Notes: a model not told the origin generated them from the letters alone. 64,000 nucleotides of DNA from Bacteroidales bacterium (GCA_017513445.1 JAFXFS010000016.1:62001-126000), one strand, 5' to 3'. Positions 17,380-26,984 are shown, numbered from the stretch's first letter. Numbers and translations are program-made.

Positions 17380-19616
17380 TCGTTAATATCTACTCTATTA
17401 GCAAGGTCAACACCTTTTATCTTTTTAAGTTTCTTAATTATATCCTCCAAGTCTTTAGTATTATGGACATAAAGGTCGATATATCCATCAAAAATACCAT
17501 CGTGAGATTGAATAAAGAGCTTCCTGATATTTACATTTAATACTAAAGATATCTCTCTTGTAATATCATTGATAATACCAATTCTATCAATTCCGCGAAG
17601 CGAAATTCTTGCCAAAAATGATAGGATAGTATGTTTACTCCATTTAACTTGTACTATCTTTTCACCTCTTTTTGATGCAAGATTTTGAGCTAAAGCACAA
17701 CTCTTCTTGTGAATTGTCACCTTACCATCATCATCTACAAAACCTACAATATTATCACCAGGAATAGGGTTACAACAATCTGCAATGTTATAAGAAATTG
17801 TTCCTTCAGAGATATTCTCTTCAAGAATATAATCCTTTCCCTTCTCAATTTTAGATGGTTTAATTATATCCGTAATATCCAATCCCCAGATTTTAATCAA
17901 TTTCTTCTCGTTATTCTTCGTTAAAATTGTTCCTAAATCTGAAAGATCGATAATACCTATACCAATTTTTGCATATAACTCCTCTTTACCGCCAATGACC
18001 TTGTATGCCTCTATCAACTTTTTAATAACACGACTACTTGGACTTAAACCATGTTTAGATAGCTCTGAGGCAAGGATATTCATACCCTCTTTGATATTTC
18101 CTTTGGTATTCTCCCTCAAAGTATCCATCACTTCACTCCTTGCACGACTTGATTTGAGGAAAGTGAGCCATTCTCGTTTTGGTCTGCTACTATCAGAGGT
18201 GATAATCTCAACCTGATCACCTGTATGAAGGACAGTTGATAATGGAACCAACTTCTGATTGACTTTGGCTGCAATTGCTTTATTACCAATTTGAGAGTGA
18301 ATAATATATGCAAAATCAAGTGCAGTATAACCCTTCTGAAGTTGTTTTGATTCGCCTTTTGGTGTAAAGACATAGATTTCTGTAGTAACCAGCTCTTCGT
18401 GAATAGTATCTAATAATTCAAGAGCATTTGCATCAGGATTTTCTACGACCTTCTTAATTTTGTCCAACCACTCATCAATCTTTTGGTCGTGTTGCCCAAG
18501 AGTTTGCTGATTCTTATATGCCCAGTGGGCGGCTACACCCCTCTCTGCAATTTTATTCATCCTGTCACTGCGAATCTGAACCTCAATCCAATGGCCGCTT
18601 GGTGACATTATTGTGCAGTGTAATGCCTCATAACCATTTGATTTTGGGTGAGATAGGAAGTTTCTGTATCTATCTACACGCTCTCTGTTAGGGTAAATAT
18701 CAGTTATCATACGATATATGTTGTAACATTGATCGTGCTCTGAAAGATCTCCTTTAGGATCAAATATTATTCTTACTGCATATATGTCATAAATCTCCTC
18801 AAAAGGAATCTGTCTGGCTGTCATCTTTTTCCAAATTGAGTATGGAGTTTTCATACGTTTCAAAATATGGAAACTATATCCCGCCTTCTTCAATCTTTTT
18901 GAGATTGGTTCAATAAATTCATCAATCGAATTATCTCGAACCTGCATAATATAGTTTAGACGCTCTTTAATATTTTCGTATGCCTCTGGCTCCTTGTATT
19001 TAAGCCAAATATTTTCCATTTCTGACTTAATGCTGTAGAGTCCCAATCTATGTGCGAAAGGGATGAAGATATACATTGTCTCACTAAGAATCTTATCACG
19101 TTTAGCTTCAGGCATAAATTCGATTGTACGGACATTATGCAATCTGTCAGCTAACTTAATGAGTATCACACGAATATCATCATTAAGTGTCAGCAATATT
19201 CGTTTGAAATTTTCTGCTTGCAAACTCTTCTGATCCAACTCACTATCATTCTGCAAAGCGGTTTTCATCTTAGTAAGACCATCAACCAAGGATGTAATTT
19301 TATCTCCAAAGAGGCGTCTGATATCATCAGTCGTATAATCTGTATCCTCTACAACATCGTGAAGAAGGGCAGCACAAATAGACTTATAGCCCAACCCAAT
19401 CTCCTGTACAACAATCTTTGCTACAGCAATAGGGTGGAGTATATATGGTTCTCCTGACCTTCTTCTTACCCCTTTGTGTGCTTCATTGGCTAAGTTAAAG
19501 GCCTTAAGTACCTCTTGAAACTCTTGTTCATTAGCGCAACGCTTCTTACTCGAATCGCGTAACCCTTCGAACTCTTGTTCAATTAATTTATTATCTTCTT
19601 CGCTAAATGATCCCAT
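17376..19616 (-). CDS. Bifunctional (p)ppGpp synthetase/hydrolase (RelA/SpoT family)
   Basis: 746 residues, typical of long Rel proteins. The N-terminal HD hydrolase domain has LHPIAVAKIV and ALLHDVVEDT near residues 60-90. The synthetase domain follows (about 240-370), with FEEIYDIYAVRIIF, SNGYEALHCTIM and AERGVAAHWAYK. A TGS domain (YVFTPKGESKQLQKGYTALD, about 405-465) and a C-terminal ACT domain (from about 670) are both present. The intact HD motif suggests it both makes and degrades the alarmone, as expected for the only long Rel in many Bacteroidota. The stop overlaps the ATG pair of the lipoprotein gene downstream, and hydG ends 3 bases upstream. Confidence 0.95.
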   Translation of the reverse strand: MGSFSEEDNKLIEQEFEGLRDSSKKRCANEQEFQEVLKAFNLANEAHKGVRRRSGEPYILHPIAVAKIVVQEIGLGYKSICAALLHDVVEDTDYTTDDIRRLFGDKITSLVDGLTKMKTALQNDSELDQKSLQAENFKRILLTLNDDIRVILIKLADRLHNVRTIEFMPEAKRDKILSETMYIFIPFAHRLGLYSIKSEMENIWLKYKEPEAYENIKERLNYIMQVRDNSIDEFIEPISKRLKKAGYSFHILKRMKTPYSIWKKMTARQIPFEEIYDIYAVRIIFDPKGDLSEHDQCYNIYRMITDIYPNRERVDRYRNFLSHPKSNGYEALHCTIMSPSGHWIEVQIRSDRMNKIAERGVAAHWAYKNQQTLGQHDQKIDEWLDKIKKVVENPDANALELLDTIHEELVTTEIYVFTPKGESKQLQKGYTALDFAYIIHSQIGNKAIAAKVNQKLVPLSTVLHTGDQVEIITSDSSRPKREWLTFLKSSRARSEVMDTLRENTKGNIKEGMNILASELSKHGLSPSSRVIKKLIEAYKVIGGKEELYAKIGIGIIDLSDLGTILTKNNEKKLIKIWGLDITDIIKPSKIEKGKDYILEENISEGTISYNIADCCNPIPGDNIVGFVDDDGKVTIHKKSCALAQNLASKRGEKIVQVKWSKHTILSFLARISLRGIDRIGIINDITREISLVLNVNIRKLFIQSHDGIFDGYIDLYVHNTKDLEDIIKKLKKIKGVDLANRVDINE

Positions 19617-19619
19617 TTT

Positions 19620-21032
19620 CTAAAAAAATAAATCTCTTTTGCCACTCTTAATGAATTTAATTCTCTCAATTACCTTCTCTCTCTTATCAGATTCGGCAAT
19701 TTTAGAGATCTCTCTATCAATAAGATTGTATCCTAATTCTTTTGTCATATCACCTGCATAATCTTCTAAATACTCTGCAAATGTTAAAATCGCGTTCGGA
19801 GTGCAAAAACGCCCAATAAATCCTGGGATTGCATACTCCATAAAGTGTTCACCAGTTCTTCCAAGTCGATAACACGATGTGCAGAAACTAGGAATAAAGT
19901 CCTGATTTACAAGCCATTGTATTACTTGATCAAGCTCTCTTGTATCTCCTATCTGGAACTGTTCTCGCTTTAATTCTTGCTCTGAACCAACCTGTTTAGT
20001 ATAACCACCTATCTCAAGTTTTGTTCCAGCATCAATTTGCGAAACACCAAATTTAATAACTTCATTTCTAATTTCTTCATTTTCTCTTGCAGTCATTATC
20101 AATCCTGTATAAGGAACTGCTAATCTAAGGATTGCAACAAGCTTTTTAAAGTCATTATCGCTGACTCTATATGGAAGATCGATATCTAAACCATTTGCCG
20201 GTTGAATACGTGGAAATGATATTGTATGTGGTCCAACTCCACAACGCTCTCTAAGGTGAATTGCGTGTGCAACTAAAGAAAGAAGATCAAATCTCCAGTC
20301 GTAAAGGCCAAAAAGAACACCAATTCCCATATCGTCAATACCAGCATCAAATGCTCTGTCCATAGCATTCAAACGCCACATATAGTCACCTTTTACTGTA
20401 TTCTTTGGGTGTACCTGACTATATGTCTCCTGATGATAAGTCTCTTGAAAAATTTGATAAGTTCCTATACCTGAATCTTTTACGGTCTTAAAACCAGCAA
20501 TATCAAGAGGGGCTGCATTGATATTTACCCTTCTAATAGCACCATTTCCTACTTTTGTTGAGTAACAGCTTCTTACATTATCTGCTATAAACTCAGGCGT
20601 ATATTTTGGATGCTCTCCATATACTAATATCAATCTTTTATGACCCTCATTTTCAAGTGAGGTAATTTGAGAAATTAGCTCATCTTGAGTAAGTGTATGT
20701 CTTACAGTTGATGTCAAAGAGCTTTTAAAACCACAATATTTGCAATTATTTATACAATAATTACCAATATAGAGTGGAGCAAATAGAACAATTCTATTTC
20801 CATAAATATCCTTTTTCAACTGCTGTGCAGTATCAAAAAGTTTCTGTAACATTTCAGGAGAGTTGATTGCAATAAGTTGTGCAGTCTCCTCAATGGTAAG
20901 AGGCTCTTTATTCAAACTCTTATTGAAAATCTCCTCTAAATATATTTTATCTTCTCTACTCTCGTTAATCAATTTATGCAGTCTATCTTCTTTAATGAAA
21001 TTGACTGCATCTTTAGTTAAACTTCGATCCAT
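19620..21032 (-). CDS. hydG: [FeFe]-hydrogenase H-cluster radical SAM maturase HydG
   Basis: 470 residues from the ATG at 21032. The radical SAM CX3CX2C motif is CINNCKYC (Cys93, Cys97, Cys100). The C-terminus has the HydG-specific CX2CX22C motif, starting CTSC and ending GRFC. This second motif binds the auxiliary cluster that builds the Fe-CO-CN synthon, and it separates HydG from the tyrosine lyase ThiH. The enzyme splits tyrosine into p-cresol, CO and cyanide. The frame is open 16 codons further upstream to 21080, but that extension lies inside yihY, and the MDRSLTKDAVNF start looks natural. The start overlaps the end of yihY by 20 bases. No hydE, hydF or hydrogenase gene is in the window. 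Confidence 0.93.
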   Translation of the reverse strand: MDRSLTKDAVNFIKEDRLHKLINESREDKIYLEEIFNKSLNKEPLTIEETAQLIAINSPEMLQKLFDTAQQLKKDIYGNRIVLFAPLYIGNYCINNCKYCGFKSSLTSTVRHTLTQDELISQITSLENEGHKRLILVYGEHPKYTPEFIADNVRSCYSTKVGNGAIRRVNINAAPLDIAGFKTVKDSGIGTYQIFQETYHQETYSQVHPKNTVKGDYMWRLNAMDRAFDAGIDDMGIGVLFGLYDWRFDLLSLVAHAIHLRERCGVGPHTISFPRIQPANGLDIDLPYRVSDNDFKKLVAILRLAVPYTGLIMTARENEEIRNEVIKFGVSQIDAGTKLEIGGYTKQVGSEQELKREQFQIGDTRELDQVIQWLVNQDFIPSFCTSCYRLGRTGEHFMEYAIPGFIGRFCTPNAILTFAEYLEDYAGDMTKELGYNLIDREISKIAESDKREKVIERIKFIKSGKRDLFF

Positions 21033-22008
21033 TTTCTTCAATCTCCTTATTTTTCTCCATTTCCATAAATTTAAGTTCATCCTGCTCCTCTATATATTGG
21101 AAGGAATATGACAACTCTGCTCCTAATAAAATAACTTGCCAACTGAAATTGAGCCAAATCAATAGCAGTGGGAACAAGGCAAAAACTCCATAAACTGAAT
21201 TCAACCTCGACACCATCATCTGAGTACTGATATATAGATATTGAAGTAATACGAAGATAAATCCAGACATTACAGATGCCCTTAATGAAGCGGAGTATCT
21301 CACCTTAACGTGCGGAATAAACTTGTAAATCAATGAAAGTACCAACACTGTCAAACCATAAAAAACTAACCAATATAGATTGGACTCTATGAATTTAAAT
21401 ACTCTTGAATCAGGAAAAATTACATCTAATGCTAATGTGTAATATGCTGATGTATAGACAAATAGCACTACTACAAATGGTGCTAATATCAACACTGTGA
21501 CATATACAATTATCCTTTTATATAATTTTCTTGCCGTATCAACGTGCCATATATGATTGAATGAATTCTCGACAGAGAGCATCAACCAGAATATTGTCCA
21601 GATAAATGACAAGAGACCAATCCATCCGAATAGGCCGGAATTTGTGGTGTTTATTATATTGTTAGCTGAACTTAATATTACATCTATAACATATTTTTGA
21701 TTGGCAAATGTATCATACAACGCTGTTGAAAGGTATGCATCTAAACCAAATCTGTTCGTAACAAAGATGCCTATTGCCACTAAGGGAACAATTGCCAAGA
21801 TAGTAAAGTAGGTAAGATTTATCGCGTGAAGACCTATTTTACGGTTAAAAAATTCTTTTGTTGTGGTGATAAAAACTTTCAAATAACGGATAGCTCTTCG
21901 CATAGCTTTGCTGACCTCTGTGAAGTCTCCAACCCAGATGTCGTGCGAGAGAAACTTTATAATATTTCTATAAGTCTCTTTTATCATTTTTATGCGAATG
22001 TTTGCCAT
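21013..22008 (-). CDS. YihY/BrkB family inner-membrane protein
   Basis: 331 residues with about six membrane helices after a short cytoplasmic N-terminus. Family motifs include FFNRKIGLHAINLTYFTILAIVPL near residues 52-75, WIGLLSFIWTIFWLMLSVENSFN and the late LLLIWLNFSWQVILLGAELSYSFQ, followed by a charged tail. The family is often annotated as ribonuclease BN or virulence factor BrkB, but the RNase BN name is a historical mistake and transport is more likely. The first base of the start codon is the last base of the ligA stop (TAATG). A start at the second Met (residue 8) is possible. Confidence 0.88.
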   Translation of the reverse strand: MANIRIKMIKETYRNIIKFLSHDIWVGDFTEVSKAMRRAIRYLKVFITTTKEFFNRKIGLHAINLTYFTILAIVPLVAIGIFVTNRFGLDAYLSTALYDTFANQKYVIDVILSSANNIINTTNSGLFGWIGLLSFIWTIFWLMLSVENSFNHIWHVDTARKLYKRIIVYVTVLILAPFVVVLFVYTSAYYTLALDVIFPDSRVFKFIESNLYWLVFYGLTVLVLSLIYKFIPHVKVRYSASLRASVMSGFIFVLLQYLYISTQMMVSRLNSVYGVFALFPLLLIWLNFSWQVILLGAELSYSFQYIEEQDELKFMEMEKNKEIEENGSKFN

Positions 22009-24038
22009 TATTTTATCATTTCAAAAAATTGGGTTTCAGTAATAATTTCTATACCAAGTTGTTCTGCTTTTCTTAATTTTTCGGGACCGCTTTTTGTTCC
22101 ACTCAAGAGATAATCTGTCTTACTGCTTATCGAAGAGAGACTCTTTCCACCGTGTAAAACAATCAATTTTTTCATCTCCTCGCGCGGTTTTGAAAAATTG
22201 CCCGAAATTACAATATTTTTGCCTAATAATGCCTCTGAGAGGACTTTTTCTGCACTATTTTTCTCTTCAAATTGTAAGCCAATCTCTTTCAGAGCAGTTA
22301 TCAGTTTGATATTTTTATCGTTCGAGAAATAATCGATTATACTTTGTGCAACAATATCACCAATTTCGTCTATTTCGACCAACTCCTCCAAAGAGGCAGC
22401 TGCTATCGCATCTATTGTTTTGAAGTGAGATGTAAGCAACTTGGCAGTAGATTCTCCTATCTGTCTGATACCTAATGAGTAAAGAACTCTATAAAACTCT
22501 CTATCTTTAGATTCTTCTATACTCTTCAAAAATCTCTCAGCAGAGCGATCTTTCCAGGAATCAAGGGTAAGCAATTGCTCTTTTGTCAAATGATACAAAT
22601 CAGATAACTGTTTGACATTCAATTTCTTAATAAGTTGTTCAAAAGTAGAGTCCCCAGCCAGAATATTCATTGCTTTTCGAGATGCAAAATGGACAAATCT
22701 CTCTTTAATTTGAGAATAGCAACCATCGCTGTTTGGACAGAAATATCGAGCATCATCCTCTTCCTTAACAAGGGGAGTTTCACAATCAGGACAAAGGGTA
22801 GGGAAGGTAACCTTCTGAGCATTTGGAACTCTCTGTGAAAGTTCAACCTCAATAATTTTCGGAATTATTTCTCCACCTTTCTCAATATAAACTGAATCTC
22901 CTTCGTGGATATCGAGTATATTCATCTGATCCTCATTGTGCAGAGTAGCTCTCTTAACTACTGTTCCAGATAATAAAACAGGTTCAAGATTAGCAACAGG
23001 AGTGATAACACCAGTTCTACCAATTTGATAATCAACTGATAAGATCTTTGTTAATGCTCTCTCTGCTTTGAATTTATATGCAGTTGCCCAGCGTGGCGAC
23101 TTTGAGGTATAACCCAAACTCTCACGAGGTTCAATCTGATTTAACTTTATTACAACACCATCTGTCGCATAAGGAAGCTCCTTTCTGGCACTATCCCACT
23201 TGACAAGATAGCTCTCAACTTGATCAATTGAGTGGCATATCTGAGAATGTTCAGAAACAGGAAGTCCCCAACTCTTAACTGCCTCAAGTTGCTCATAATG
23301 AGTAGTGTAAGGTAAATTTTCACCTAAAAGATGGTAAAAAACTGCATCTAACTTACGACTTCTAACCTCTTCACTATCAAGAAGTTTCAACGAACCAGCT
23401 GCTGCATTGCGTGGATTGGCAAAGAGTGGTTCTCCAATTTCGGCTCTCTCGCTGTTTAGCTGATCAAAAGCAGAGTAGGGCATAAAAATTTCACCTCTGA
23501 TTTCAAATTCAACAGGAAAATCATCTCCTTTAAGATGTTTTGGTATAGATGGAATTGTCAAGACATTTTGAATAACATCATCACCAATTTGACCATCACC
23601 TCGTGTAAGTGCCTGGACCAACTCTCCATTTTTATATGTAAGACAGATTGCTGTTCCATCAAATTTTAATTCGCAAGAGTAGGAATAATCGCTATCCAGA
23701 GCAGAGGATATTCTCTGATCAAAGGCATAAATTTCCTCCATATTGTATGTATTTCCAAGAGACAACATAGGGTATTTATGTTTCGCTTGTTTGAAAGATT
23801 TTGGTGAAGAGACATCACTCTTAACTATATCACTTCCAACCACTTGCGTAGGCGAATCAGGCAAAAGAAATTCAGGGAAACGTCTCTCCAGTTCACTTAA
23901 TTCCTGCATCATCAGGTCATATTCAAAGTCGCTGATTGTAGGGGAATTATTTACATAATAGTTATGATTATGTTCTCGAAGTTCGTTGGATAATTGTTCT
24001 ATTCTGCTCTTTGCATCTTTTTTAGAAATCTTTGCCAC
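22008..24038 (-). CDS. ligA: NAD+-dependent DNA ligase
   Basis: 676 residues, normal LigA length. The N-terminal Ia domain includes HNHNYYVNNSPTISDFEYD. The adenylation motif is CELKFDGTAICLTY, with the nucleophile Lys in KFDG. RGDGQIGDDV and GEPLFANPRNAAAGSLK are also present. A Cys4 zinc finger appears as CPDCETPL...CPNSDGC near residues 410-435, then helix-hairpin-helix repeats and a C-terminal BRCT domain (about 595-676). The enzyme seals nicks in replication and repair. It is the first gene of a seven-gene minus-strand run, with a promoter-like box about 36 bases upstream. Confidence 0.97.
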   Translation of the reverse strand: MAKISKKDAKSRIEQLSNELREHNHNYYVNNSPTISDFEYDLMMQELSELERRFPEFLLPDSPTQVVGSDIVKSDVSSPKSFKQAKHKYPMLSLGNTYNMEEIYAFDQRISSALDSDYSYSCELKFDGTAICLTYKNGELVQALTRGDGQIGDDVIQNVLTIPSIPKHLKGDDFPVEFEIRGEIFMPYSAFDQLNSERAEIGEPLFANPRNAAAGSLKLLDSEEVRSRKLDAVFYHLLGENLPYTTHYEQLEAVKSWGLPVSEHSQICHSIDQVESYLVKWDSARKELPYATDGVVIKLNQIEPRESLGYTSKSPRWATAYKFKAERALTKILSVDYQIGRTGVITPVANLEPVLLSGTVVKRATLHNEDQMNILDIHEGDSVYIEKGGEIIPKIIEVELSQRVPNAQKVTFPTLCPDCETPLVKEEDDARYFCPNSDGCYSQIKERFVHFASRKAMNILAGDSTFEQLIKKLNVKQLSDLYHLTKEQLLTLDSWKDRSAERFLKSIEESKDREFYRVLYSLGIRQIGESTAKLLTSHFKTIDAIAAASLEELVEIDEIGDIVAQSIIDYFSNDKNIKLITALKEIGLQFEEKNSAEKVLSEALLGKNIVISGNFSKPREEMKKLIVLHGGKSLSSISSKTDYLLSGTKSGPEKLRKAEQLGIEIITETQFFEMIK

Positions 24039-24073
24039 ATCAAAAGGTTTTAGAAATCATTACTACAATTTAA

Positions 24074-24081
24074 CAAAAGTA
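24074..24081 (-). promoter_or_regulatory. Putative -7 promoter element of the ligA operon
   Basis: TACTTTTG on the minus strand exactly matches TAnnTTTG. It lies 35 bases before the ligA ATG and 22 bases from the divergent phosphofructokinase box. Confidence 0.5.
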
Positions 24082-24103
24082 ACAATTTTTTGCCGAAAAA
24101 TGC

Positions 24104-24111
24104 TAAATTTG
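24104..24111 (+). promoter_or_regulatory. Putative -7 promoter element of the phosphofructokinase gene
   Basis: TAAATTTG is an exact TAnnTTTG match 46 bases before the ATG at 24158. No -33 TTTG at the usual distance could be assigned. Confidence 0.5.
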
Positions 24112-24157
24112 CGGTTCGAATTGAAAATACAATTAACAAAATATTTAAGAAAGAAAA

Positions 24158-25390
24158 ATGAAACAATCAATTATCATTTTGACAGGTGGTGGTCCAGCTC
24201 CAGGAATGAACACTGTTGTTGGTTCTATTGCTAAAGCATTTATTGCACAAGGTTACCGTGTTTTAGGTTTGCACGGAGGTTACTCAGGTCTTTTCTGTCC
24301 AAATCCTAATTACTGTGAATTGGATTTCGTAATGGCTGACTCAATTTTCAACAGAGGTGGTTCATACCTTATGATGAGCCGTTACAAACCAACTGCTGAA
24401 GATTTCGAAAAGAATTTCAATCTAAAACTATTCGAAGATAACAATATCAAACTTCTGGTAACTGTTGGTGGTGACGATACAGCTTCTACTGCTAACCGTG
24501 TTGCTAAATTCCTTCAAGAGAAACACTATCCAATTCGCAATATTCACGTTCCTAAGACTATTGATAACGACCTTCCTCTACCTATGAATACACCAACATT
24601 TGGTTACAATTCAGCAAAAGCAGAGGGTACTCGTATCGCTACTACTGTTTACGAAGATGCTCGTACATCAGGTAACTGGTTCTTAGTTGCTGCAATGGGT
24701 CGTAGTGCAGGTCACCTTGCATTAGGTATTGGTGCTTCTTGCCACTATCCAATGATTATTATCCCAGAGATGTTCAATAAATCAACTATCACTGTAGATA
24801 AAATCATCAAACTATCTATCTCTTCAATCATTAAGAGAAAAATTATGGGTATCCCTTACGGTGGTATTATGATCTCTGAAGGTGTATTCCACGAATTGGA
24901 TCAAGATGAATTGGTTGCAACTGGTGTTAAGTTTACTTATGACGAACACGGCCACCCAGAATTGGGTAAAATCTCTAAAGCTCAATTGTTCAATGACATT
25001 ATGGAAATTAAGCTTAAAGAGTTGGGTATGAAGGTTAAAACTCGTCCAATTGAGATTGGTTATGATATTAGATGTCAATCTCCTATCTCTTATGACTTAA
25101 TGTATTGCTCTCAATTAGGTTTCGGTGTTTACGAACTATTCTCTAAGGGCGAAACAGGTTGTATGGTTTATGTTGACACTCAAGGTGAGTGTAGACCTCT
25201 TTACCTAAAAGATCTTCAAGATCCTGAGACAGGAAAAATTCCTCCTCGTAAAGTTGATATCGAAGGTGATATGGCCCAAGGAATCTACAAACACCTTGTT
25301 CACTACATTACTCCTGCAGATTATGAAGCTGCTAAGAAGTATGTTTCAAATCCTGAAGATTACGACTTTAAGAAGATTTTGAACTGGTAA
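24158..25390 (+). CDS. Diphosphate-dependent phosphofructokinase
   Basis: 410 residues. The Rossmann-like start ILTGGGPAPGMNTVVGS and the catalytic motif PKTIDNDLP (residues 132-140) define the PFK family. Two positions indicate diphosphate rather than ATP as phosphoryl donor. One is the Asp107 of GGDDT, where ATP enzymes have Gly in GGDGS. The other is Lys133 in PKTIDND, where ATP enzymes have Gly. The reaction on fructose 6-phosphate is then reversible and serves both glycolysis and gluconeogenesis. The gene has its own promoter and is followed by a hairpin terminator at 25413-25441. Codons are biased towards AAC, GGT and CGT, consistent with high expression. Confidence 0.93.
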   Translation: MKQSIIILTGGGPAPGMNTVVGSIAKAFIAQGYRVLGLHGGYSGLFCPNPNYCELDFVMADSIFNRGGSYLMMSRYKPTAEDFEKNFNLKLFEDNNIKLLVTVGGDDTASTANRVAKFLQEKHYPIRNIHVPKTIDNDLPLPMNTPTFGYNSAKAEGTRIATTVYEDARTSGNWFLVAAMGRSAGHLALGIGASCHYPMIIIPEMFNKSTITVDKIIKLSISSIIKRKIMGIPYGGIMISEGVFHELDQDELVATGVKFTYDEHGHPELGKISKAQLFNDIMEIKLKELGMKVKTRPIEIGYDIRCQSPISYDLMYCSQLGFGVYELFSKGETGCMVYVDTQGECRPLYLKDLQDPETGKIPPRKVDIEGDMAQGIYKHLVHYITPADYEAAKKYVSNPEDYDFKKILNW

Positions 25391-25412
25391 TAATTAATAC
25401 TGGATATAAATT

Positions 25413-25441
25413 GAGGATGGTCGTTAGATCATCCTCTTTTT
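25413..25441 (+). terminator. Rho-independent terminator after phosphofructokinase
   Basis: A 10-base stem (25413-25422 with 25427-25436, one mismatch) encloses a GTTA loop and is followed by five T residues. It lies between the phosphofructokinase stop and the GH13 start 12 bases later. Confidence 0.8.
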
Positions 25442-25453
25442 GATAATATTTTA

Positions 25454-26974
25454 ATGGGAAAATTTATAATTTATCAAATGTTTTTAAGGGCTTTTTCTAA
25501 GAGTAATCTTCCTGAAAGCTCTTTATTATTAGAGAATTACAGATGTGACTTCAACTCTTGCGGTAAGTTCAATAATGTTACTGAAGATAGAATTTTGGAG
25601 TTAAAAAAATTATCTGTTTCTGCTGTATGGTACACAGGTGTTATTGCTCACGGATCCAAGAGTGAGGTGGATGGCATTTATCAAGGTAATAAATCAATTA
25701 TTAAAGGAGAGGCCGGCTCACCTTACGCTATAAGAGATTACTATGATCTTGCACCCGAACTTGCAGAGGATATTGATAATAGATTTAGTGAATTTGATGC
25801 TTTAATTGAACGTACACATAACGCTGGATTAAAGGTAATTATAGATTTTATCCCTAATCACGTTTTCAGAGAATATAAATCTAAAACTGATAATTTCTCT
25901 GATGAAAATTTCTATCTGCTTAGCGATCAATTACACCTGCCTGAATCATTAGGTGGAGAGTACTACGAGAATCCTGCAAAAGCAACTGGAAACAACTGCT
26001 TCTCACCATATCCTCAAATCAATGATTGGTATGAAACAATAAAATTGAATTATGAGAATAAAGATACTTGGGAGAAGATGTTAAGAATATTACTCTTCTG
26101 GTTATCAAAAGGTGTTGATGGTTTCAGATGTGATATGATTGAACTTGTTCCTGCAGAGTTTTTTGGTTGGGCTATCAGTAGAGTAAAAGAGAGATATCCG
26201 GATGCATTATTCATTGGTGAGGCATATCAAATTGATAATTATCAAAGATATTTAGAGTTAGGAAAATTTGACTTACTTTACGATAAATCAATCTATTACG
26301 ACACCTTAATTGAAGTAATAAAGGGATACAAGGGAGCATCAGTTCTAAGTGAAGGTTGGAAGAGACTTGGTCAGATGCAGTCCTCTATGTTAAACTTCCT
26401 TGAGAACCACGATGAACAGAGAATTTCAAGCGAATTTATGGTAAGAGATGGTATGAAAGCGATTCCTGCAGTAGCATTCTCCGCACTCTTTAATAAAGCT
26501 CCATTTATGCTCTATTTCGGACAGGAATTTGGAGAAAGTGGTATGCTCGAAGAGGGATTTAGCGGGAAAGATGGCAGAACATCTATCTTTGACTACACCT
26601 TAGTACCATCAATAAATCGTTTTCTCAATGGCAAATTAACAAAAGAGGAGAAGTCAATCTATAAAAAGTATAAGGAGATATTAAAGAGTGCAACCACATC
26701 AATCTTCAGTTATGGAGAGAGTTTCGATCTCGGATATGTAAATCCGCATAGTGAATACTTTAATCCCGAAAAACAATTTGCATTTTTGAGGTCATATAAG
26801 GGCAAAGGTGCCTTAGTAGTAATTAACTTTGATAGCCAACCTGCTGATATCCAAGTAAATATACCACTTCACGCATTTGAATATCTAAATCTTAAGGAGA
26901 GTGATAAATTTAACTCTCGTGATAAAATATCTTGTAAAATTGCTTCTTACGACTACTTAATAATCAAATTATAA
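25454..26974 (+). CDS. Cytoplasmic alpha-amylase family (GH13) glycosidase
   Basis: 506 residues without a signal peptide. The four GH13 regions are visible: DFIPNHV (131-137), GVDGFRCDMIE with nucleophile Asp227, LFIGEAY with acid/base Glu256, and NFLENHDEQR with Asp320. The barrel is followed by a beta-rich C-terminal domain. The enzyme should act on alpha-1,4-linked glucans or maltodextrins in the cytoplasm, which fits glycogen or imported malto-oligosaccharide use. The exact subfamily cannot be decided. It starts only 12 bases after the terminator downstream of phosphofructokinase, so its transcription may depend partly on read-through. No -7 box is evident in the short gap. Confidence 0.9.
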   Translation: MGKFIIYQMFLRAFSKSNLPESSLLLENYRCDFNSCGKFNNVTEDRILELKKLSVSAVWYTGVIAHGSKSEVDGIYQGNKSIIKGEAGSPYAIRDYYDLAPELAEDIDNRFSEFDALIERTHNAGLKVIIDFIPNHVFREYKSKTDNFSDENFYLLSDQLHLPESLGGEYYENPAKATGNNCFSPYPQINDWYETIKLNYENKDTWEKMLRILLFWLSKGVDGFRCDMIELVPAEFFGWAISRVKERYPDALFIGEAYQIDNYQRYLELGKFDLLYDKSIYYDTLIEVIKGYKGASVLSEGWKRLGQMQSSMLNFLENHDEQRISSEFMVRDGMKAIPAVAFSALFNKAPFMLYFGQEFGESGMLEEGFSGKDGRTSIFDYTLVPSINRFLNGKLTKEEKSIYKKYKEILKSATTSIFSYGESFDLGYVNPHSEYFNPEKQFAFLRSYKGKGALVVINFDSQPADIQVNIPLHAFEYLNLKESDKFNSRDKISCKIASYDYLIIKL

Positions 26975-26976
26975 GT

Positions 26977-26984
26977 TATCTTTG
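26977..26984 (+). promoter_or_regulatory. Putative -7 promoter element of rfbB
   Basis: TATCTTTG exactly matches TAnnTTTG. It starts two bases after the GH13 stop and lies 24 bases before the rfbB ATG at 27009. Confidence 0.5.

Noticed and set aside
19620..21032. ThiH (tyrosine lyase for thiamin) instead of HydG
   Set aside because: The C-terminal CX2CX22C motif of HydG is present and no thiamin genes adjoin.
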